From Methanobacteriota archaeon (GTDB lineage Archaea; Halobacteriota; Methanomicrobia; Methanomicrobiales; Methanomicrobiaceae), in contig JAEWWL010000011.1 in NCBI GenBank assembly GCA_023396365.1, forward strand, positions 1 through 46,861: DNA of 46,861 nucleotides. The letters are read 5' to 3'. Below, piece after piece: positions 1 to 7,851 of this stretch. The translations under genes were made by a program, and so were the position numbers. The notes under the pieces were generated by a model. That model ran no database searches. It was given only the letters and a program-made list of their open reading frames with translations, and had not been told where the DNA came from. Every line of letters begins with the position of its first letter. The first letter of the stretch is position 1.

Positions 1-2
1 AT

Positions 3-1877
3 TCAGTCTGAATTTTTTGTATTTGAAATACTCCGGGCCTCATCGCACAAATCAGGAATATCTTTTGGAAGAGTCACAACAAACGTGCTGCCTTTTCCTT
101 CAGTGCTCAAAACAGAAATATCCCCGCCGTGAACACGGACATACTTTCTTGCAATTGAAAGGCCAAGGCCGATTCTTCCGTACTCACGGCTCAGCTTATC
201 CGGATGAGTAATATAAAACGGCTCGAAAATATTCTCAAACGAATCAGAAGGAATGCCCATGCCATTATCCCTGAAAATTATTTTATGGGTTTTGTCATCT
301 CCCTCATAGCTTACATCAAGCTTTCTTGGAAAAGAATTGTATTTTATCGCATTGGATATAATTCCTTCAAACACCTGATAAATCCTGTCGCGATCGGCAC
401 GGATTGTGAGATGATCAGGAATATCAACAGAAATCTCTGCTTCAAGAGAGTATCCCCCGATACTTATTACATCATGAATAATCTCAGATAAAACAACATC
501 TGATAAAAGAAGTCTTACAGTGCATGAGTTCATAATGCCCGCCTCAAGCATCTTTTCCACAATAGAGCACTCCCTCTCAACACTGACAAGACATTTCCTA
601 AGAATCTGCACAGAGCCTTCATTAATTCCTGAAAGCTGCGGCTCATCCAAAAGAAGGTGAAGATAACCAAGAACCGGCTGAAGAGGCGTTCTCAACTCAT
701 GGGCAGCAGTATTTACAAAACTGTTCCATCTTCTTGTCTCAAACTCACGGATAAGACTCTCATAAGAATCTTTTCTTTTCTTGTTTTTCTCATGCAGCGT
801 TCCAATTATTCCTTTTGTATCCCCGTTTAAATCAACATAAGGGCCAAAGATTGCGAAAAAAACTCTCTTTTTCCCTTTCAGAATAACCTCGGCATCAAAC
901 GGAATTGTTCTTCCCTCATCCATTACAGTTTTGATAAGTGTCAGGTACTCCTGCTCTTTTGGTGTTTCAATAATATTCTGAAGTGTCTTTCCAATAACAT
1001 CATCAAACTCACCCTCATCGCCGGAATCTTCAGCCCTGATAAATTTAAGCAGGCTGCCCTTCTCATCAAGAACAAACATAAGGTCCCTTGATGAATTCAC
1101 AAAATCAAGAAGCCTCTGCCTTTCGGTAGAGATATTTTTGTTTTCAGCCTCCTGCTTTGTTATGTCAACAACCGTGCACTCAACTGTATTTTGCAGACTG
1201 TTGTTCACACACGAGGCAAGCACTGTTATTAAACCGCCCGATTTTGAATTAAATGTAAATTTTTTGTCCTTAAAATCACCGGACTCAAACACAATCCCTG
1301 AAAGGCACATATTATCTTTGGATATTACATCATTAAACTCACAGGGCTTTCTTCCAATAACATCCTGTACGCAAAATCCAAAAATTTCTGCTGCCTTTTG
1401 ATTTATATCAGTGACTGCTCCCGTCTCTTTGTCAAAAATGATAAGCCCGGCATTAGCATTATTAAAAAAATTCAGGTATTTAAGGCTGATAAGGCCGGAG
1501 GTGTGGGCAAGATGGGTTGTTGCAATAATAACCCAGAGGTATATCGCCGCATTAAGCCCGGCAACAAAGGGATCAATGCTTATCTCAAATGTATTGTAAT
1601 AGGCAATTGTTGCCATAAAGGCGATAACAATCAGAATTGTCGCCTGTGCACTTCTCTTTGGATACCATATTGAAAGAAAAATTATCGGGATGTAATATAT
1701 CTGCGGAATTAAAAACAAAAGTGAGCTGTTAAGGCTTTTTCCATATTCACTAAAGACCAGAATTGTCATCAGAACACTTAAAAGAACAAATGAACCAATT
1801 ACAATTAATTTTACATAATCAGTATCACAAAAATTCCGGCTATGGGCTTTGCCCCCAACTACCTTCCAAACAGCCAT
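3..1877 (-). CDS. Membrane-bound PAS-domain sensor histidine kinase
   Basis: A 624-residue sensor kinase that should autophosphorylate on a histidine and pass the phosphate to an unidentified response regulator. About four hydrophobic segments span residues 23-124. Two PAS-like regions follow (about 135-245 and 255-365), then a HisKA segment with the H-box AAHELRTP (His393) and a HATPase domain. The HATPase shows an N-box around Asn509 (NAIKYNS), the G1 motif DNGMGIP near 537-543 and the G2 motif GRIGLGLS near 567-574. It is full length, with the stop codon at the very left edge. No response regulator is visible on the right side, and the left neighbour is outside the window, so the stimulus is unknown. 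It is divergent from the reductase gene at 2007. Confidence 0.92.
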   Translation of the reverse strand: MAVWKVVGGKAHSRNFCDTDYVKLIVIGSFVLLSVLMTILVFSEYGKSLNSSLLFLIPQIYYIPIIFLSIWYPKRSAQATILIVIAFMATIAYYNTFEISIDPFVAGLNAAIYLWVIIATTHLAHTSGLISLKYLNFFNNANAGLIIFDKETGAVTDINQKAAEIFGFCVQDVIGRKPCEFNDVISKDNMCLSGIVFESGDFKDKKFTFNSKSGGLITVLASCVNNSLQNTVECTVVDITKQEAENKNISTERQRLLDFVNSSRDLMFVLDEKGSLLKFIRAEDSGDEGEFDDVIGKTLQNIIETPKEQEYLTLIKTVMDEGRTIPFDAEVILKGKKRVFFAIFGPYVDLNGDTKGIIGTLHEKNKKRKDSYESLIREFETRRWNSFVNTAAHELRTPLQPVLGYLHLLLDEPQLSGINEGSVQILRKCLVSVERECSIVEKMLEAGIMNSCTVRLLLSDVVLSEIIHDVISIGGYSLEAEISVDIPDHLTIRADRDRIYQVFEGIISNAIKYNSFPRKLDVSYEGDDKTHKIIFRDNGMGIPSDSFENIFEPFYITHPDKLSREYGRIGLGLSIARKYVRVHGGDISVLSTEGKGSTFVVTLPKDIPDLCDEARSISNTKNSD

Positions 1878-2006
1878 TGTCTACATATTTATTTGTTGTT
1901 CATCAGCATATAGCTGTTTTTTTGTTGTGCAAAGCTGTTTATCAGAGTGTCAGACAAAACAGAAAAACATTGATAACTGCAATGCACAATTACTAAACTG
2001 ATAATC
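1878..2006. promoter_or_regulatory. Divergent intergenic region between kinase and arfC
   Basis: These 129 bp separate two divergently transcribed genes and must hold both promoters, unless these lie inside the genes. The sequence GCTGTTT recurs three times (near 1910, 1931 and further right), with TCAGCATA/TATCAGAG-like half sites. I see no strong Shine-Dalgarno site before either start codon. Exact TATA boxes are not called with confidence. Confidence 0.4.
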
Positions 2007-2684
2007 ATGCGTCCGTTTGTGTTTGTAAACCTTGCCATGAGTGCTGATGGAAAACTCTCAACCATTGAGAGAAAGCAGATAAAAATTTCCGGAAAAGATG
2101 ATTTTTCAAGGGTTGATGAGATAAAAGCCGGTGCCGATGCAATAATGGTTGGAATTGGAACTGTACTTTCTGACGATCCGTCTCTGACTGTAAAATCACC
2201 TTCGCTTAAAGCAAAGAGGATTGAAAGCGGCAGGGAGGAGAATCCTCTGAGGATTATTATAGACAGTGGTGCAAGAACACCTCTTAGTGCAGAGATTCTT
2301 CACAAAGGTGAAGGTCCAAGAGTTGTTGCAGTATCAGAGTCTGCTCCTCAGGAGAGGATTGAGGCATTAAACGAATTCGCCGATATCTTCGTTGGCGGCA
2401 GTGACAAAGTCGATATTGAATCGCTAATGGAGGCTTTGTATGAAAACGGTGTCAGAAAAGTAATGGTAGAAGGCGGCGGCACACTTATCTGGTCTCTTTT
2501 CAAAGCCGACCTTGTAGATGAGATTTACACCTGCATTGGAAATATCATAATCGGCGGGGACAAAGCGCCCACACCCGCAGACGGCGAAGGTTTTGCAAAA
2601 GAAGAGGATTTTCCAAAACTGCAGCTTGATGAGATGTGCAGAATGGATGACGGCGTTTTACTAAAATGGAAAGTTGTAAGCTGA
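2007..2684 (+). CDS. arfC: 2,5-diamino-6-(ribosylamino)-4(3H)-pyrimidinone 5'-phosphate reductase
   Basis: A 225-residue RibD-C/RIB7-type reductase. In archaea this enzyme reduces the ribosyl side chain of the GTP-derived pyrimidine with NAD(P)H, the second reductive step toward riboflavin and the deazaflavin F420. Family hallmarks are visible: the N-terminal start RPFVFVNLAMSADGK, the segment GADAIMVGIGTVLSDDPSLT (about 42-61), and the nucleotide-binding loop VEGGGTLIWSLF near residues 154-165. The length matches the stand-alone archaeal enzyme, with no fused deaminase domain. The start is the first ATG of the conserved N-terminus. It appears monocistronic, between a divergent kinase and a convergent lipoprotein gene. 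Confidence 0.93.
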   Translation: MRPFVFVNLAMSADGKLSTIERKQIKISGKDDFSRVDEIKAGADAIMVGIGTVLSDDPSLTVKSPSLKAKRIESGREENPLRIIIDSGARTPLSAEILHKGEGPRVVAVSESAPQERIEALNEFADIFVGGSDKVDIESLMEALYENGVRKVMVEGGGTLIWSLFKADLVDEIYTCIGNIIIGGDKAPTPADGEGFAKEEDFPKLQLDEMCRMDDGVLLKWKVVS

Positions 2685-2874
2685 AAAAAAAGATTAAAAG
2701 CAAAAACCTATAAAAATAAAAACCCAAAAAAAACCAAAACCCAAAAAAATTAAAAACCCAAAAAAATTAAAAACCCAAAATAATTATTTTTATTTTTTGC
2801 ATAAAAGCTGCTTTAAAGCTTACATGAAACGCTTTTATGAACTATATTTTTCATAAACGTTTTTTTTTTTAAGA
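2685..2874. terminator. Convergent AT-rich spacer with A- and T-tracts and a 17-bp repeat
   Basis: The space between convergent arfC and the lipoprotein gene. The left part is A-rich and carries about three copies of a 17-bp unit containing AAAAACCCAAAAAAATT (about 2736-2786). Read on the minus strand these are T-tracts, suited to ending lipoprotein transcription. An 11-T run at 2860-2870 suits termination of arfC on the plus strand. This fits known archaeal termination at oligo-T in the non-template strand. No gene is seen here. Confidence 0.5.
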
Positions 2875-3342
2875 TTATTTGTTGTCTGTTCTTTTTCTGT
2901 ATTCAAGCAGACCGTCATAAATCTTGTATGATTCACCATTTTGCATTGAAACAACGGCAACAACCCTGTCTGTCCCCTTTGTGCCTTCAGTAAATACTGC
3001 CTGTGAATTTACATCAGGTGCGATGTTTTTCTCAAGAATTTCTCCGGTTGAGAGATAGATTTTGACATTTAAGTTTTCTGCCATGTAAAGCCCTGCACCG
3101 CCGCGTGAGATTACAGTGACTTTTCCTGAGAGCGGATCTTTTTCGGCATCAACTGCAAAGCCGAAGTTTTTAGGCACTGAGTCGGTTGCTGTCGGCACAA
3201 GTGAGAAGCCTGATGCCTGCGAAGACTGTGTCTGTGAAGATGTTTGTGAATCTGACACCGGTTTACTATCGGTTCCGGTGCATCCGCAGACAATTATGGC
3301 CGATATTAAAACCGCCATCACCAAAAAAATTATTCTTTTCAT
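2875..3342 (-). CDS. Small secreted lipoprotein, function unknown
   Basis: A 155-residue predicted lipoprotein. I start it at MKRIIFLVMAVL rather than at the longer upstream frame, because a signal peptide then begins directly at residue 1. The hydrophobic core spans residues 4-18 and ends in a lipobox-like VCGC with Cys21 as the likely lipidated residue. A Ser/Thr/Gln-rich linker (about 23-45) precedes a globular domain of about 100 residues rich in beta-strand-like segments (GKVTVISRGGAG, NVKIYLSTGEI, RVVAVVSMQNGESYKIY). I do not recognise the domain; the alternation resembles small beta-sandwich domains on archaeal surface lipoproteins. It is anchored on the outside of the membrane. Monocistronic. 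Confidence 0.8.
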   Translation of the reverse strand: MKRIIFLVMAVLISAIIVCGCTGTDSKPVSDSQTSSQTQSSQASGFSLVPTATDSVPKNFGFAVDAEKDPLSGKVTVISRGGAGLYMAENLNVKIYLSTGEILEKNIAPDVNSQAVFTEGTKGTDRVVAVVSMQNGESYKIYDGLLEYRKRTDNK

Positions 3343-3486
3343 AAAAAATGAATGGTGCCGGCAAATATATGACACTTTTGTTTTATCACACACCTGAAAT
3401 AATATCAGCGTAAATTTTTGTCTTTGATATAAATACAAAACTTTAAAAAAAAAACCAAAATCCAAAATCCAAAACTCGTGCCTTAA

Positions 3487-3607
3487 AATTTTCCAGCAGT
3501 AAATTTTCCAGCAGTAAATTTTTCAGCAGTTAATTTTTCACAATAAAATTTTCAGCAGTTATTTTTTCAGCAGTTAATTTCGCAGTTAATTTCACAGTTA
3601 ATTATTG
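3487..3607. repeat. Degenerate tandem array of about eight TTTTCAGCAGTTAA-like units
   Basis: Between the divergent lipoprotein and membrane-protein genes, a 12-16 bp motif close to TTTTCAGCAGTTAA recurs head to tail about eight times with small variations (TTTTCCAGCAGTAAA twice, then TTTTTCAGCAGTTAA, TTTTCAGCAGTTATT, TTTCGCAGTTAA, TTTCACAGTTAA). The copies face the same way. It could be an operator array or simple slippage expansion; the sequence alone cannot decide. Confidence 0.75.
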
Positions 3608-3644
3608 CATATTTTTTTATGAAAGAAAGCCTGTAAATTAAATT

Positions 3645-4388
3645 ATGCGAAAGTTAAACTGGGAGATAAAACTTGCAGTCCTGCTGCTTGGATTTACTGC
3701 CATTGTATATAGTGTAAAATTTCTGCTTTTAAAAAATCCGGGAGATACACTAAATTACGTATTCAATTCTCTTGGATTTTTGCCTGTAAACGTTTTGCTT
3801 GTAACAATTGTCCTAAACAAGCTGCTTACAATCCGTGCAAGACGCGAAAAACTTGAGAAGCTGAATATGGTCATAGGAACTTTCTTTACTGAAGCCGGAA
3901 GCCCTCTTCTTAAAATAATCATAAAAAGCGATGATAACATAAAAAATCTGGAAAAACTGCTTTTGATGAACAAAGACATAACGAATGATGAGATAAAAAA
4001 GATCAGAGCTGAAATTTTAAATTACAAAAGTTCTCCTGATATATCCTCAATGGATATTCCGGATGTTCATAAGTTTCTTTTATCAAAGAGGGATTTTTTG
4101 TTAAGACTACTTGAAAATCCTGTGCTTTTGGAGCACGAAACTTTCACAGAACTTCTAAGGGCGGTATTTCACTTAACCGAGGAGCTAAAATGCAGAGGAG
4201 AGTTTGAGTGCCTTCCGGATTCTGATTATGCACATCTTTGTGTCGATGTAAAAAGGGTTTACTCAAACCTTATTCTCCAGTGGTTTGACTACATGGTTTA
4301 TCTGAAAAACAGCTACCCGTATCTGTTCTCACTTGAGATGAGGATGAATCCGTTTGATGAAAAAGCATCGCCGATTGTAAAAGAGTGA
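3645..4388 (+). CDS. Membrane protein with two N-terminal TM helices and a helical cytoplasmic domain
   Basis: A 247-residue protein I cannot assign to a named family. Two hydrophobic helices (about 8-28 and 38-60) are followed by a basic stretch (RARREKLEK), so the rest probably lies in the cytoplasm. The remaining 185 residues look mostly alpha-helical and charged, with a leucine-rich central part (PDVHKFLLSKRDFLLRLLENP). Near the C-terminus is an aromatic-rich stretch (LQWFDYMVYLKNSYPYLF). No catalytic signature is visible. It stands alone between repeat-bearing spacers. The start is the first ATG; no clear Shine-Dalgarno site is seen. Proteins of this build are common lineage-specific families in Methanomicrobiales (my recollection, not searched). 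Confidence 0.75.
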   Translation: MRKLNWEIKLAVLLLGFTAIVYSVKFLLLKNPGDTLNYVFNSLGFLPVNVLLVTIVLNKLLTIRARREKLEKLNMVIGTFFTEAGSPLLKIIIKSDDNIKNLEKLLLMNKDITNDEIKKIRAEILNYKSSPDISSMDIPDVHKFLLSKRDFLLRLLENPVLLEHETFTELLRAVFHLTEELKCRGEFECLPDSDYAHLCVDVKRVYSNLILQWFDYMVYLKNSYPYLFSLEMRMNPFDEKASPIVKE

Positions 4389-4409
4389 GGCAAAAAGAAT
4401 TATTCTACA

Positions 4410-4534
4410 AAAAAATACAGAACCAGCAGTTTAAATGAAATATTAATTAATAAAAAATACAGAACCGGCAATTTAAATGAAATATTAATTAATAAAAAAT
4501 ACAGAGCCAGCAATTTAAATGAATTATTAATAAA
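4410..4534. repeat. 42-bp tandem repeat, about 2.8 copies, upstream of ferritin
   Basis: A unit of about 42 bp beginning near AAAAAATACAGAACC and containing TTTAAATGAAATATTAA repeats with an exact period of 42: the word ACAG falls at 4417, 4459 and 4501. Copies differ by few bases; the third is truncated (GAATTATTAA). It lies between the membrane-protein gene and the ferritin promoter. No open frame crosses it and it has no CRISPR-type spacers. Confidence 0.85.
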
Positions 4535-4595
4535 AAGAAATCAGTCTTTTTTTAAAATCCTGCAAATTTTAATTTCCCCGCTGTTCCTGTGCAAT

Positions 4596-4652
4596 AGGCA
4601 TAAATATCAGTAAATCAATTCTGAATCTATAAAAACAAAAAAGGTGTTGAAA
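4596..4652 (+). promoter_or_regulatory. Ferritin promoter and Shine-Dalgarno site
   Basis: A TATA-like CATAAATATC lies near 4600-4610. AAAAGGTG at 4639-4646 is six nucleotides before the ATG at 4653 and sets the start there, rather than at the in-frame GTG at 4644 that is part of the Shine-Dalgarno itself. Confidence 0.55.
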
Positions 4653-5189
4653 ATGGTATTGAATCCAAAAGTTGAAAAGGCATTAAACGATCAGATAAAA
4701 TGGGAGCTTTATTCATCCTACCTTTATCTTTCAATGTCATCATGGTATGAGTCAAAAGGCCTTCGCGGATTTGCAAACTGGCAGTACATCCAGGCACAGG
4801 AGGAAAAAGATCATGCGATGAAGATTTACCAGTATGTTATCTCAAGAGGAGGACGTGTTAAACTCCAGCCAATTGATGCACCTCCTTCCGAGTGGAAATC
4901 ACCCCTTGATGCATTTACTGTATCACTTGAGCATGAAAGAAAAGTAACATCACTTATCTATGATCTTGTCGGCATTGCAGTAAAGGAGAAGGATTATGCA
5001 ACAAACAACATGCTCCAGTGGTTTGTCGATGAGCAGATTGAAGAGGAGGGCGACGCCGGAGAGATTGTTGACAAGCTCAAAATGATAGACAGGGACAAGG
5101 GTGTCGGACTGTTATATATGCTTGACAAAGAGCTTGGTCTAAGGGTGTACACACCGCTTACACAAACAACCCCTCCTGCCTCCCAGTAA
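4653..5189 (+). CDS. Ferritin (non-haem iron storage protein)
   Basis: A 178-residue four-helix ferritin. It should form a 24-mer shell that oxidises Fe(II) and stores it as ferric mineral, also limiting Fenton chemistry in this strict anaerobe. Ferroxidase-centre residues are in place: Glu in KWELYSSYLY (about 17), the EEKDH Glu/His pair (about 50-53), Glu in SLEHERKV (about 94) and the WFVDEQIEEE helix with its Gln/Glu. The start at ATG 4653 is set by the upstream AGGTG. The gene is monocistronic, after a repeat array and before a T-rich terminator region. Bacterial-type prokaryotic ferritin (Ftn), not a haem-binding bacterioferritin, is my reading. Confidence 0.93.
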   Translation: MVLNPKVEKALNDQIKWELYSSYLYLSMSSWYESKGLRGFANWQYIQAQEEKDHAMKIYQYVISRGGRVKLQPIDAPPSEWKSPLDAFTVSLEHERKVTSLIYDLVGIAVKEKDYATNNMLQWFVDEQIEEEGDAGEIVDKLKMIDRDKGVGLLYMLDKELGLRVYTPLTQTTPPASQ

Positions 5190-5374
5190 ATTTATCATTT
5201 TAAATTTTTTTCAAATTTTAATTTTTTAAATAACTTTTTTTTGACAGGTTATTTTTCATATCAAATTCAGATAAAAATTTCAGCAGATCTCTGACACACA
5301 CAAAAAACAATATTGCAAAACAAATTTACTGTTTAAAAAATATATTAAACCCCGACAAATTTGGGCTGATTAAT
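5190..5374 (+). promoter_or_regulatory. Ferritin terminator tracts and fbp promoter region
   Basis: The first 60 bp are dominated by oligo-T runs (best run about 5227-5234), consistent with ending ferritin transcription. Before fbp, AAAAAATATATTAAAC (about 5334-5349) is the best TATA-like element, about 27-35 nt before the ATG at 5375, so the leader would be very short. No Shine-Dalgarno site of quality is seen. Confidence 0.5.
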
Positions 5375-6265
5375 ATGACAACACTCAGGCAGTATCTTGA
5401 ATCGGCAGGCTGTGAGGATAATCTCAAAGACCTGATTGAGCTTTTGGCAATGCAGGCTGTCCCAATAAGGGAAGCTTTTATTGAAAACCAGTCATATGCG
5501 GGAACAGAGAACACATCCGGTGAAGAGCAGGCCGCACTTGACGTATGGTCAGATGAGCATATAACAAAAGTTCTTCTAAAAAGCGGGCTTGCACGTGAGA
5601 TTGCATCAGAGGAAAAAGCTGATGTGGTTAAAAATAATGCGGCAAAAACAGACTACGCCGTTGTAATGGACCCTCTTGACGGATCATCATTAATCCAGGT
5701 AAACCTCTGCGTTGGAACAATAATCGGAATATATGACAATGCAGATGCATTAAGCCGCGGCAGGGATATGAGAGCCGCGATGTACATGCTTTACGGCCCG
5801 ATGACTGTTCTTACATTATCTGTTGGAAAAGGAGTTTTTATCTTCGCATTAAAAAATGGTGAATACATACTGATGCAGGGGCCTGTTCAGATGCCAGAGG
5901 GAAAAATCTACGGAAGCGGCGGACTAAAAAAGGACTGGACAGAAGAGCATGAGGAATTTATCTCATGCATTGAAAAGACAGGCGGAAAGCTGCGCTACTC
6001 AGGATCTTTTGTTGCGGATTTCCATCAGATCCTCAAATACGGAGGCATATACTGCTATCCGGCAACAAAAGACAACAAAAACGGAAAGTTAAGGCTTGTA
6101 TATGAAGCAAACCCGATTGGATTTATTGCAGACCAGGCAGGAGGAGGAGTGACAGACGGAAAGCAAAACCTGCTTGATGTTCTTCCACAAAAACCTGATC
6201 ACAAGACCCCCATATATATAGGAAGCAAAAATCTCATTGATGAAATTCAGAAAATAATGAAATAA
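5375..6265 (+). CDS. fbp: Fructose-1,6-bisphosphatase, class I
   Basis: A 296-residue class I FBPase, which hydrolyses fructose 1,6-bisphosphate to fructose 6-phosphate in gluconeogenesis. The metal/phosphate motif VVMDPLDGSS is complete (about residues 94-103). ENTSGEEQ near 45-52 supplies the upstream acidic loop, and the sugar-binding region includes RYSGSFVADFHQIL, GGIYCYPATKD and LRLVYEANPIGFIADQAGG. It is somewhat shorter than the bacterial/eukaryotic enzyme (about 330). Most archaea rely on the bifunctional class V aldolase/phosphatase; a class I enzyme is known in only some lineages, so this may be an ancient transfer. Codon and base use do not stand out by eye. Confidence 0.93.
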   Translation: MTTLRQYLESAGCEDNLKDLIELLAMQAVPIREAFIENQSYAGTENTSGEEQAALDVWSDEHITKVLLKSGLAREIASEEKADVVKNNAAKTDYAVVMDPLDGSSLIQVNLCVGTIIGIYDNADALSRGRDMRAAMYMLYGPMTVLTLSVGKGVFIFALKNGEYILMQGPVQMPEGKIYGSGGLKKDWTEEHEEFISCIEKTGGKLRYSGSFVADFHQILKYGGIYCYPATKDNKNGKLRLVYEANPIGFIADQAGGGVTDGKQNLLDVLPQKPDHKTPIYIGSKNLIDEIQKIMK

Positions 6266-6330
6266 TCAAACTTTTTTATTGTTTGAAAAAAACCTAAGGG
6301 AAATAATTAATTACATTACAGCCCATATAA

Positions 6331-6573
6331 ATGACGATGGTTAATAGCATTGTTCTGCCAATTAAAAAAGTGTCTGCTCTTGTTGATTCAAAAATTGTTG
6401 TTGAAATAAAAGATGAAAACAAGAAGCTGCAGGGAAAACTTATCGCTGTTGATGAGCACTTAAATATTCAGATGGATCAGGCTACCGAATATCAAAACGG
6501 TGAAAGGGGAAGAAACCTTGGCACAGTTGTTATCCGCGGAAGCAACATACTGACCATCGCCCCGTTAATCTGA
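6331..6573 (+). CDS. lsm: Sm-like archaeal protein (Lsm)
   Basis: An 80-residue Sm-fold RNA-binding protein expected to form a heptameric ring that binds U-rich RNA. The Sm1 segment (VSALVDSKIVVEIKDENKKLQGKLIAVDEHLNIQMDQA) and the Sm2 segment (GTVVIRGSNILTIAP) are both present. Sm1 carries the D-x-x-x-N core (DEHLNIQM) and Sm2 the VIRG core. The first ATG is used; an ATG two codons later is possible. No Shine-Dalgarno site is present, so translation may be leaderless. Eleven nucleotides separate its stop from the wHTH gene, indicating cotranscription. Confidence 0.9.
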   Translation: MTMVNSIVLPIKKVSALVDSKIVVEIKDENKKLQGKLIAVDEHLNIQMDQATEYQNGERGRNLGTVVIRGSNILTIAPLI

Positions 6574-6583
6574 AAGGTTATTT

Positions 6584-6943
6584 TTGATAAATATGTCAGA
6601 AATTGAAGAAGAAGCATTCAAGCTTATCCAGTCAAAACCGGAAGGAGTACTCCAGAGTGAGCTGTGGAAACTTCTGAACATTGACAGCAGAAAGTGTTCA
6701 AGGATTATAAAGAAACTGATCGATGCAGATCAGGTGGAAAGAGTTGAATACAAGTCAGATGGTGTAAAAACATATCTTCTGAAAGCGAGAAAAAAGGCTA
6801 TTGAGCCTGAACTTCTTCTGGCGGGAGGAGAGCTTCTGCCGTGCATTGGATGCGAGGAGGAGTGCAGCGTTGAAGACTGCACCATCCTTATGGACTGGAT
6901 GTACCAGCTTGCAATCGAAGAGTTTACAGAAAAAGAATCTTAA
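6584..6943 (+). CDS. Winged-helix DNA-binding protein with C-terminal cysteine cluster
   Basis: A 119-residue regulator-like protein. Residues 5-65 form a winged-helix pattern (EEEAFKLIQSKPEGVLQSELWKLL, DSRKCSRIIKKLIDADQVERVE, wing SDGVKTYLL). The C-terminal third has four cysteines in CIGCEEECSVEDC (about 87-99), which could bind a metal or Fe-S cluster; this resembles a methanogen wHTH family often labelled MarR/Lrp-like. The start is ambiguous: AAAGGT at 6573-6578 is five nucleotides before TTG 6584 and 14 before ATG 6593, favouring TTG. It is the second gene of a probable operon with lsm. Its target is unknown. Confidence 0.82.
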   Translation: MINMSEIEEEAFKLIQSKPEGVLQSELWKLLNIDSRKCSRIIKKLIDADQVERVEYKSDGVKTYLLKARKKAIEPELLLAGGELLPCIGCEEECSVEDCTILMDWMYQLAIEEFTEKES

Positions 6944-6976
6944 AATAAATTCTTAAATTAATTTTTAAAATTTTAA

Positions 6977-7025
6977 TTTAACTGAAAAAAAACAGATCAG
7001 TTAAAATTCAGATATTCTTTTTTTT
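6977..7025 (+). terminator. Hairpin plus T-tract after the wHTH gene
   Basis: A perfect 9-bp inverted repeat (TTTAACTGA at 6977-6985, TCAGTTAAA at 6997-7005) with an 11-nt loop lies 33 nt after the stop codon and is followed by a run of Ts at 7018-7025. It resembles an intrinsic terminator. Archaea mostly need only the T-tract, so the hairpin may instead protect the 3' end. Confidence 0.55.
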
Positions 7026-7146
7026 ATACATTTAATCCCTGTTATCTGCCGATATACCAAAAAAAATTACAAGAACAAAAAATATCTGAAAACCAAAAAA
7101 AAACAAATCAGCAGATTTTTATCTCTGGCAGAAAAAAACCAGATCA

Positions 7147-7671
7147 TTGTCAGAAAAAAGCAATTTTGAGACTGCGGATTCCCCTGTCATTGCAGAGATT
7201 CTTGCTGTATTAATTACAATTATTCTGGCTTTAATTCTGCTTTTATTCGTGATGAATTTTAATATATCAATGTATGAGCCTCCACAGAAGACTCCTGAGA
7301 TATTTAAAATAATAAAAATAGAAAGCAGTCCTCCAAAGTACGAGAGCAAAATAACACTGATGCACAAAGGAGATAAGCGGTATAAAAATTCCCTTCTTCG
7401 TGCTGAGATTTACAAAAACGGCAATCTGCTTGGATGCAGAATAGAAACAATGAACGGGCATGAATACATTCCGACTATTCATAGCTATGTAAAGACAATG
7501 GGAGGGTCGGGATGCAGCGGGGACTTCTGGTACCCGGTTGAAAAAACAGCACTTGACATAACAGACGGGCTCATAAAACCCGGCGATGAGATAAGAATCG
7601 ACATCTTCCAAAAGCCTGAGAATAAAATAATATCAAGCCATACTTATAAATTTAAAAATCAGGCTCTTTAA
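7147..7671 (+). CDS. Archaeal type IV pilin-like protein
   Basis: A 174-residue protein with the N-terminal layout of archaeal type IV pilins: a short polar head (MSEKSNFETA), then DSPVIAEILAVLITIILALILLLFV. This matches the SPVIGxILMVAITVILA theme, with the hydrophobic assembly helix at about 12-37. The remaining domain (about 45-174) is beta-rich and predicted extracellular, with three cysteines (CRIE, GSGCSGDFW) that could form a disulfide. The start is TTG, since no ATG precedes the conserved head; only a weak GATCA lies upstream. It is a single gene with no pilus ATPase nearby, so whether it is a pilus subunit or a membrane-anchored surface protein is open. Confidence 0.82.
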   Translation: MSEKSNFETADSPVIAEILAVLITIILALILLLFVMNFNISMYEPPQKTPEIFKIIKIESSPPKYESKITLMHKGDKRYKNSLLRAEIYKNGNLLGCRIETMNGHEYIPTIHSYVKTMGGSGCSGDFWYPVEKTALDITDGLIKPGDEIRIDIFQKPENKIISSHTYKFKNQAL

Positions 7672-7851
7672 AATATTTCAAAAAAGATTTAATAAAAATT
7701 TCAAAACTAATTTTTTACAAAATACGATACATAAAGCAGTAAAAAATTTTTAAAAGAAAATTCATAAAAAAAAATTAAAAAAAACCCTGAAAAAAAATTT
7801 AATCCTTAATCTTAAATTTTTCTGAAATCAAAATTTCCAATTCGATAATTT

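Noticed and set aside
3343..3465. N-terminal extension of the lipoprotein
   Set aside because: The extra 41 residues would bury the signal peptide inside the protein, so I start at MKRIIF.
4410..4534. The 42-bp repeat as a CRISPR array
   Set aside because: Copies abut directly with no unique spacers, the unit is AT-rich without a hairpin, and no cas gene is near.
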